9,650 nucleotides of DNA from an uncultured Atopobiaceae bacterium. Lineage in GTDB: Bacteria; Actinomycetota; Coriobacteriia; Coriobacteriales; Atopobiaceae. Each line of letters starts with the position of its first letter. The stretch's first letter is position 1. Positions 4,319 to 9,650 of the stretch are shown here, in pieces. A program made the position numbers and the translations under genes. The stretch is taken from contig CANPVI010000043.1 of the NCBI GenBank assembly GCA_947581665.1, positions 1 through 9,650 of the forward strand, given 5' to 3'. The notes beneath the pieces are model-generated. The model worked only from the letters and a program-made list of their open reading frames with translations, was not told where the DNA came from and did no database searches.

Positions 4319-7300
4319 ATGAAAAGGAGATTTTCAAGGTTGACGCCATTGTTCCTTGCGGGAGCAATGTTCATTACGGGTTGTACGGATTATGAGGACG
4401 ATATTCAGGATCTGAATAATCGTTTCGACGAATTCAGTGCATCCACTCTCGCGTCGTTGAAGGATCAGGCCGGAGTGCTGGACAATCTCAAGTCCACTCT
4501 CCAACAGGCCCAGGACGACATCGCACAAAATGCGGAGGAGTGCAGACAGCAGGTTGAGCAGCTCAAGCAGGCGGATCAGACGCTCCGTTCCGCAATGGAT
4601 GCGGCCGACAATCAGTTGCGGCAGGCTTTGCAGCAGGCACAATCCGAGTTGGAGCAGGCCATGGAGCAGGCCGACAACGAGTTGAGGACAGCAATCGAGA
4701 CCGGCGACGCTGCAACGCTTGCGGCAGCAAAGCAGGATGCGCAAGCCAATCTCGAAGCCGCAAAAACGGAACTCGAAACCAAAATCAACGGGGTGCAGAC
4801 CACGCTTCAGGACAAGATTGACAAGGTGAACGAGACTATCGAAACGCTGGCAACGAAAGAGGAACTCAAAGCCGAGGTCGCCGCTCTCAACCAGCGTATC
4901 GACAAGGAGGTTGAAGACTTGAACGCGACTATCGAAACCGCGGTTGAGGAGTTGAAGGGCATGATTGCCGCTCTTGACGCGAAGAAACTCGACAAGTCGG
5001 TATTCGAGGAGTACCAGACCGAGGTTACCAACAAGTTCATCCAGGTCGAGACCGAGATTACTAATCTCGGTGTGAGACTTACTGCCGAGATTGCACGCGT
5101 GGAGGCTGATTTCAACGGCAAAATCGCTGCTTTGGAGAACCGCATGACCTCAGCCGAGGCCGCACTCAAAAGAATCGAGGGCGAAACGATACCTGCTATC
5201 GAGCAGCAGATCACCGATCTCGAAACGCAGATTGCCAAGAACGCTTCCGACCTTGCTGCTTACAAGGAACTTACCGACAAATCCATCTCCCTGCTGCAAG
5301 TGGCGGTTTCCGACCTTAACGACGGTCTGGCAACGGTAAACAGCAGAGTGGATTTGCTCAACGAGACCCTGGAGAAATATTATAGAGAGATCAAGGCAGC
5401 GCTCGACGACCGCGTACTTGTTTCGGCTTTCGAGGAGTACAAGCAGAATGTCGAGGTGCAGATGCGGGATATCAAGGCTGACTACGAGGCTCGTATCGCA
5501 GCCCTGAAAACCGCTCTCGAAGGGAAGATTACCGATTGCGAAAAGACTATGCTCGAGTTGAATGCCGTCCTCCAGAAGAATCTGGAAGGAAAGGTGGCCG
5601 ATCTCAAGAAGTTGATTGAGGAGAGCGAAGCACGCTCGAAGGATGCGATAGCGCTGGCAAAGAGCGAACTCGAACAGAAGATAAGCGCGTTGGAAAGCCG
5701 CGTTACGGAGGCTGAGAAGAGCATCAAGGAACTTCAGAAGGCTACCGCCGAACTGCAACAGGGTCTGAAAGACGCTATGGCTTCAATCACAGAGATTACC
5801 AAGGCGGGCGGCACCATCGACCAGCACGTATCGGCAGCTGTCAAATCCACGCTCGAAGAGGTCGATAAAAGGATCCAGGCGGCTATCGCCAACCTGAAAG
5901 CGTATGTCGATGAGGTCAAAATCGATGTAGACGACCTGCTCGGTCGCATACAGAGCGTCGTTTACGTTCCCGACTACAATGACGGCAAGATCACTATCGG
6001 GTATGCGAAGTTGAATGACGTCGTCATCGAGGGTCAGTCGACTGTCGTCTACAAGGTGCTGCCCGAGAGCGAGACCAACACCACGCTGCTGGCAGAGGCA
6101 TGGAAATCCGACCACAACATACTCGATTTCGCAGTCGAGGATGTGCTTACCCGTGCCCCCGAGGACCCCGTAGACCCCAAGAAATTCGAGATTACGGATG
6201 TTAAGGCCGAGGGCAGCCTGCTCACGCTGACTGTCGCTACGCGCGGTTTGGGCGACGAATTCTATAAGGGTACGACGTCGTACAGCATAGCCCTGCTCGT
6301 GAAGTACGGCAACAACGTGCGCTCGACCGAGTATGCGAACTGCATTGCCGGCACGCCGAAAACCATCGAGCTGTGTATTCTCAACGGCGAAAAGGATATC
6401 ACCGATCAGGATGAAGTAGATACCTATGAGATTCAGTACACCGACACCGGCGTGGAATACGCAGAGAAGGTGCTGGAGGGTCACTATCCGGCATTCAAGA
6501 TGGGGGATGAGACCTTCACACTGGAGGAGATGACCGCCAAGGGGTATGATATCGAGCTCGTTTCCGAAATCGAGTACACGGTAAGCAAGGCCGAGGGAGG
6601 CCACGACAATGTATTCGTAAACGATCCCGCAGAGGCTGGCGAGATCGAACTCGGAACCATTGCGAGCGTTTCGCTCGATCCCGAAACGACGACTCTCGAC
6701 GATGTCAACGCAAAGGAGACGGTGAAGTACAGTTACACCGCATGCGAAAAGACCGTATACGCATCTGCCGATGTCGTAATAACCAAGGTTACGCCGAAGC
6801 ACGAACTCGAGGATGTCGATATCTATTGGAACTATAATCTGGATGCTGAGCAAGATGCAGCAACCGAGAGTAAGATTTACAAACGCGAGACTTTGGCGGC
6901 GGCCGTTGTCAACTCCACGCTGCCGGAGGACACCACATGGGCGGACTTACTCGAAACAGAACCGACAATTACCGTTAAGGTTAATGGCGTTGTGGACGAG
7001 AATGTCACTGTGAAGTTCAAAGATGCGAACGAGGCTGGCAATCCGACTTTCGACATATCCAAGTTCGAGTGGGGCAAGACTTACAAGGTCGAGGCTGTCT
7101 ACGAGTTGGAGAATGCCGATGTTACCGCTTCGGTTACGATCAATACGCACGACCGTGCACGCGAGGCGATTACCATTGATCTCGGTACGACGGAATGGGA
7201 TTTCAAACGCGACCTCGAAATTGCAGTCGGCGAGATAGGGGACGACCTGAACGTGGTTTACGAGCGAATCAACGGACCTCGCGAGGAAGAGGGACAGGCC

Positions 7301-8467
7301 TTCACTGTACTCAGCGAGACGAATGACGAGGAGAATATCGATGTTAAGGAATTCCTTACCGACGTATTCGTTACCCATAAACCTAAAGTTACCAAGAATA
7401 CGACAAACGGCACTCATCGCGCTGAAAGTATGAAGAGTCAACTGAACGTAGTCGTGAATGACGAGAAGCAGGTTGCATCGCCGGATTACACTTACAAGAG
7501 CGAAGGAATCACGATCGACGAGAGCGGCAATCTGAAATACGTGAAGACGTTCGAGTTGTGGTACGGTCAGGAACTGACGCTTGAGAAGACCATCCACTTC
7601 GTCCTGCCCAGGTACGACTATCAGCACTCCCCGTACTTTGTAGGCAACGACGACGGCGTCTATTTCTCGACCGTGAACCCGAGCTATAAAGACGGGGAAG
7701 GAAATGCGATTGCCGACAAGATGTCATCAGAGGTCGCCAGCTACGACGTAGAAGAGGTGAATATGGAGCAGGCATTCGACATCATCGACCTCGAAACGCA
7801 CGAATTGGTAGATCCCGAAGCGTTTGAAGAATTCGGTCTCGTGCGCGTCTTTGAGATAGAGACTCCGGAGGCGCAACGTCAGGGCACCATTACGATGGAA
7901 GGGAATAAAATAAATTATCATGGCGCAGCCCCCTATGTGGATGTCATCGGCAAACTCTACATACAGAACACCGACGGCACGCGCGTCGAACTGCCTACGT
8001 CGTTCGCCGACGGCAACGCCTACGCCAACTACCAGGTGCGCAAGTTCGTGCCGCTCAAACCCATGGTCGGCAAGATGGTTGAACGCGAGGTGGACAACGC
8101 CAAGGAGTACACCATCAATGTACTCGAAGGCATCGAATGGCTGGATGTCCGCGGATACGGTCTTATCACCGATGGCAAATTCACGGTCGGCAACGGCACC
8201 GATAACGGCTTCGCTTCCGGGAAAGACGTCCAGGAGGTCTATGGATTGACCATAGAATACGATGCTTTGCAGTCGATCAACAAACTCGCTCCGAACATCA
8301 AGCAGTTTGTTTCGTGGGATGAAGGTAACCTCACGCTCAAATTCAACTACGACGGTCTGATGGATCTGCAGAGTCCTATCGAACTCGACGTTACTGTAAC
8401 CATCAAGTACGTCTGGGGTCCCGAGGATTCGGCTACGGTACATTGCGTATTCAAAAAGGCGGAGTAA
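4319..8467 (+). CDS. giant coiled-coil surface lipoprotein
   Basis: The 1382-residue product starts with a lipoprotein signal peptide: KRR, a hydrophobic core, and lipobox ITGC with Cys22 as the lipidated residue. The next residues, TDYEDD, are acidic as in Bacteroidetes lipoprotein export signals, so surface exposure is likely. Residues about 25-540 are an almost unbroken heptad-type coiled coil rich in Ala, Glu, Lys, Gln and Leu, nearly free of Pro and Cys. The switch comes at RIQSVVYVPDYNDGK (543 onward), a junction I recall from other Bacteroidales coiled-coil surface proteins. Residues about 560-1382 are beta-rich and acidic, with Ig-like alternation, ending in VTVTIKYVWG and a short tail. 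I recognise no catalytic motif. It probably forms a rod with a distal or folded adhesive/scaffold module, expressed with the OmpA-like protein and stopped at the terminator at 8519-8551. Exact function is unknown; PL29-N-type or chromosome-segregation names given to such coiled coils would be misleading. Confidence 0.85.
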   Translation: MKRRFSRLTPLFLAGAMFITGCTDYEDDIQDLNNRFDEFSASTLASLKDQAGVLDNLKSTLQQAQDDIAQNAEECRQQVEQLKQADQTLRSAMDAADNQLRQALQQAQSELEQAMEQADNELRTAIETGDAATLAAAKQDAQANLEAAKTELETKINGVQTTLQDKIDKVNETIETLATKEELKAEVAALNQRIDKEVEDLNATIETAVEELKGMIAALDAKKLDKSVFEEYQTEVTNKFIQVETEITNLGVRLTAEIARVEADFNGKIAALENRMTSAEAALKRIEGETIPAIEQQITDLETQIAKNASDLAAYKELTDKSISLLQVAVSDLNDGLATVNSRVDLLNETLEKYYREIKAALDDRVLVSAFEEYKQNVEVQMRDIKADYEARIAALKTALEGKITDCEKTMLELNAVLQKNLEGKVADLKKLIEESEARSKDAIALAKSELEQKISALESRVTEAEKSIKELQKATAELQQGLKDAMASITEITKAGGTIDQHVSAAVKSTLEEVDKRIQAAIANLKAYVDEVKIDVDDLLGRIQSVVYVPDYNDGKITIGYAKLNDVVIEGQSTVVYKVLPESETNTTLLAEAWKSDHNILDFAVEDVLTRAPEDPVDPKKFEITDVKAEGSLLTLTVATRGLGDEFYKGTTSYSIALLVKYGNNVRSTEYANCIAGTPKTIELCILNGEKDITDQDEVDTYEIQYTDTGVEYAEKVLEGHYPAFKMGDETFTLEEMTAKGYDIELVSEIEYTVSKAEGGHDNVFVNDPAEAGEIELGTIASVSLDPETTTLDDVNAKETVKYSYTACEKTVYASADVVITKVTPKHELEDVDIYWNYNLDAEQDAATESKIYKRETLAAAVVNSTLPEDTTWADLLETEPTITVKVNGVVDENVTVKFKDANEAGNPTFDISKFEWGKTYKVEAVYELENADVTASVTINTHDRAREAITIDLGTTEWDFKRDLEIAVGEIGDDLNVVYERINGPREEEGQAFTVLSETNDEENIDVKEFLTDVFVTHKPKVTKNTTNGTHRAESMKSQLNVVVNDEKQVASPDYTYKSEGITIDESGNLKYVKTFELWYGQELTLEKTIHFVLPRYDYQHSPYFVGNDDGVYFSTVNPSYKDGEGNAIADKMSSEVASYDVEEVNMEQAFDIIDLETHELVDPEAFEEFGLVRVFEIETPEAQRQGTITMEGNKINYHGAAPYVDVIGKLYIQNTDGTRVELPTSFADGNAYANYQVRKFVPLKPMVGKMVEREVDNAKEYTINVLEGIEWLDVRGYGLITDGKFTVGNGTDNGFASGKDVQEVYGLTIEYDALQSINKLAPNIKQFVSWDEGNLTLKFNYDGLMDLQSPIELDVTVTIKYVWGPEDSATVHCVFKKAE

Positions 8468-8518
8468 CCTCTTGTGAAGACTGCGCTTTTGAAAATGTAG
8501 TAACCGATAACATTGAGG

Positions 8519-8551
8519 AACGGCGGAAGATTGTTCTTCCGCCGTTTTTTT
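8519..8551 (+). terminator. strong intrinsic terminator of the ompA-lipoprotein unit
   Basis: AACGGCGGAAGA (8519-8530) and TCTTCCGCCGTT (8535-8546) form a perfect 12-bp stem with a TTGT loop, running into a T7 tract (8545-8551). It starts about 50 bases after the lipoprotein stop codon and has the full features of a Rho-independent terminator. Confidence 0.93.
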
Positions 8552-8574
8552 GCGCCTTTGCGCCTTTACGCCTG
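8551..8574 (+). repeat. short 8-bp tandem repeat next to the terminator
   Basis: TGCGCCTT occurs twice in tandem (8551-8558, 8559-8566), followed by a degenerate third unit, TACGCCTG. It directly joins the T-tract of the terminator and precedes the integrase remnant, so it may mark an old junction or slippage site. Confidence 0.5.
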
Positions 8575-8600
8575 CCGCACCCTACACCCCCGCGACCCGC

Positions 8601-8840
8601 GAAGAAGAGAAAAAGGTGCTGTATGAGATTGCATCATCGCACCTCGCCCGACGAACTTTTGTAGGGAACTTGTACAAACAGGTGAAGGACCCGAATCTCG
8701 TCGGAGCATTGAGCGGTCATAAAGAGGGCAGCCGTGCTTTCGCGCGTTACCGAGAAATTTACGAAGAAAGGTCTTTCGAGAGAAACGGCAAGACAATCCA
8801 TGTTGTACCGGCTTGGAAATGGGCGCTTGGAAAGAATTGA
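8601..8840 (+). pseudogene. C-terminal remnant of a tyrosine recombinase/integrase
   Basis: Tyrosine recombinases cut and rejoin DNA to move phage and conjugative elements. This frame keeps only the end of the catalytic domain. HLARRTF at 8640 holds the His-x-x-Arg box (Arg at 8649-8651). SGH at 8712-8720 is the second conserved His. The nucleophile Tyr is in FARYREI (8748-8750). NLYKQVKDPNLVGALSGH matches integrases of Bacteroidales mobile elements. The N-terminal core-binding domain and the first catalytic Arg, about 250-300 residues in the usual protein, are missing. The frame upstream runs into the terminator and shows no homology. After the Tyr, the tail SFERNGKTIHVVPAWKWALG does not look like a usual integrase end, which suggests a second junction. 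No start codon or ribosome site is convincing. It is probably inactive scar DNA from a lost element. Confidence 0.8.
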
Positions 8841-8891
8841 AAACAGACACTGATCTAAAACGTCTTTTGAAAGGTGGAATCTTGCATAAAA

Positions 8892-8923
8892 TTCGCTTTT
8901 CTAAAAGTGTTTTGTTATATTTG
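8892..8923 (+). promoter_or_regulatory. promoter of the AAA ATPase gene
   Basis: TTCG (8892-8895, one mismatch to TTTG) and a perfect TATATTTG (8916-8923) are spaced by 20 bases. Transcription would begin near 8930, giving a leader of about 20 bases. A CTTTT-CT-AAAAG inverted repeat (8896-8907) lies in the spacer. The ATPase gene is thus transcribed independently of the integrase remnant. Confidence 0.7.
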
Positions 8924-8949
8924 CATCGGAATTTGTAATATATACCAGT

Positions 8950-9650
8950 ATGGACTACGCAGATATTCAACCATTAGTAAGTGCGTTTCATCGTAAACTC
9001 GCCGCAACCGATTTGCGATTCAAACGTTATTTGTACGATCGCATAAACTGGGGTGTAAGGTTGATAGGCATCAAAGGCGCACGAGGTGTCGGCAAGACAA
9101 CACTGCTGCTGCAACATATCAAAGAGACTTTCGCCAATCTTGACGAGGTGTTGTATGTGTCGTTGGACAACCTATGGTTCAACAATCACAGTTTGGAGGA
9201 GCTGGTGGAGTTCCTCTATACACATGGCATTGTAAATATCTATTTCGACGAGGTCCACAAGCATAAGAACTGGACGCAGCTGCTTAAAAACTTCTACGAC
9301 AGCTATCCCGATTTGAATATCGTGTACACCGGGTCGGCAATGCTGGCTATCGACAATTCCACGACCGATTTGTCGCGCCGGCAGTCGCTCTATACGCTCA
9401 ATGGCTTGTCATTCAGGGAATATCTCGAATACGAAGGTGTGGCTGCTATCCCGGTAATTGCGCTGGAGAAGTTGCTCGATGCCCATACGGGATATGCCAT
9501 GGAGGTCGTGTCGAAGATAAAGGTGCTGAAATGCTTTGACGACTATCTGAACAAAGGTTACTATCCCTATTACAAGGAGTCGGGCGAAGATTATTTGATG
9601 CGTGTGGCAGAAGTCGCCCGACTCGTCATCGACAGCGATATTCCGGCAGT
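8950..9650 (+). CDS. AAA-family ATPase (AAA_14/DUF4143 type), 3' end outside the window
   Basis: The frame opens at ATG 8950 (MDYADIQPLVSAFHRKL) and runs 233 codons to the window edge without a stop. Walker A is GARGVGKTT (residues 43-51, Lys49). Walker B is NIYFDEVHK (Asp100, Glu101). YTGSAM (126-131) fits sensor 1, and LSRRQSLYTLNGLSFREYLE carries the Arg pair and the L-x-GLSFREYL signature of this family. The usual protein is about 380-480 residues, with a C-terminal DUF4143 domain that would lie beyond the edge. Such ATPases are common and patchily distributed in Bacteroidetes and archaea. Their role is poorly known, and they often sit in accessory regions. The sequence is visibly more AT-rich than the ompA unit, in keeping with transfer. 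The integrase remnant lies just upstream. The family call is firm; the cellular role is not. Confidence 0.88.
   Translation, partial: MDYADIQPLVSAFHRKLAATDLRFKRYLYDRINWGVRLIGIKGARGVGKTTLLLQHIKETFANLDEVLYVSLDNLWFNNHSLEELVEFLYTHGIVNIYFDEVHKHKNWTQLLKNFYDSYPDLNIVYTGSAMLAIDNSTTDLSRRQSLYTLNGLSFREYLEYEGVAAIPVIALEKLLDAHTGYAMEVVSKIKVLKCFDDYLNKGYYPYYKESGEDYLMRVAEVARLVIDSDIPA

Noticed and set aside
5783..6853. Leftward 356-codon open frame
   Set aside because: It is antisense to the lipoprotein gene, and low stop density on that strand comes from plus-strand codon use. No motif was seen.
7727..8443. Leftward 238-codon open frame
   Set aside because: It is antisense to the beta-rich end of the lipoprotein and has no recognisable domain or upstream promoter.
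8566..8970. Leftward 134-codon open frame over the integrase remnant
   Set aside because: The plus strand carries the integrase motifs HLARR, SGH and RYREI; the leftward translation has no motif and overlaps the ATPase promoter.

Overview
The window looks like chromosome from a Bacteroidales bacterium, most likely Alistipes or a related member of Rikenellaceae. Several promoters fit the Bacteroidetes sigma pattern TTTG-N19/20-TAnnTTTG. The surface proteins (OmpA-type porin, coiled-coil surface lipoprotein) and the UshA-like phosphohydrolase are typical of gut Bacteroidales, and the base composition is moderately GC-rich. The genus is an inference from general resemblance; there is no rRNA or other marker here.

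Layout. (1) Positions 1-762 hold no convincing complete gene. They contain a possible leftward gene start, a leftward consensus promoter that overlaps a rightward terminator-like hairpin, and a G9 tract. (2) Positions 763-2021 are a broken 5'-nucleotidase/UshA-family gene. It has lost the DAGD and GNHE metal-site block and carries a frameshift. (3) Positions 2022-2612 are a GC-rich spacer with no recognisable gene. (4) Positions 2613-8467 form the core: a small XRE-type regulator (leftward), a divergent control region with a consensus promoter, an 18-bp perfect palindrome and overlapping TTTGTA/TACAAA half-sites, then a rightward pair made of an OmpA-like porin and a 1382-residue coiled-coil lipoprotein. 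The pair ends at a strong intrinsic terminator. (5) From 8551 to the right edge is accessory DNA: the C-terminal remnant of a tyrosine recombinase, then a partial AAA ATPase of the DUF4143 type with its own promoter.

How it works together (inference). The XRE protein probably controls the divergent ompA-lipoprotein unit, and perhaps its own gene, through the palindromes. The OmpA-like protein would span the outer membrane and hold peptidoglycan through a two-repeat Ala/Glu/Lys linker. The lipoprotein has an acidic stretch after its lipidated Cys, as expected for surface export. It would project a stalk of about 500 residues carrying a beta-rich module of about 840 residues. This regulated envelope/stalk pair is the most interesting system in the window; the rest is gene decay and a decayed insertion next to an ATPase.
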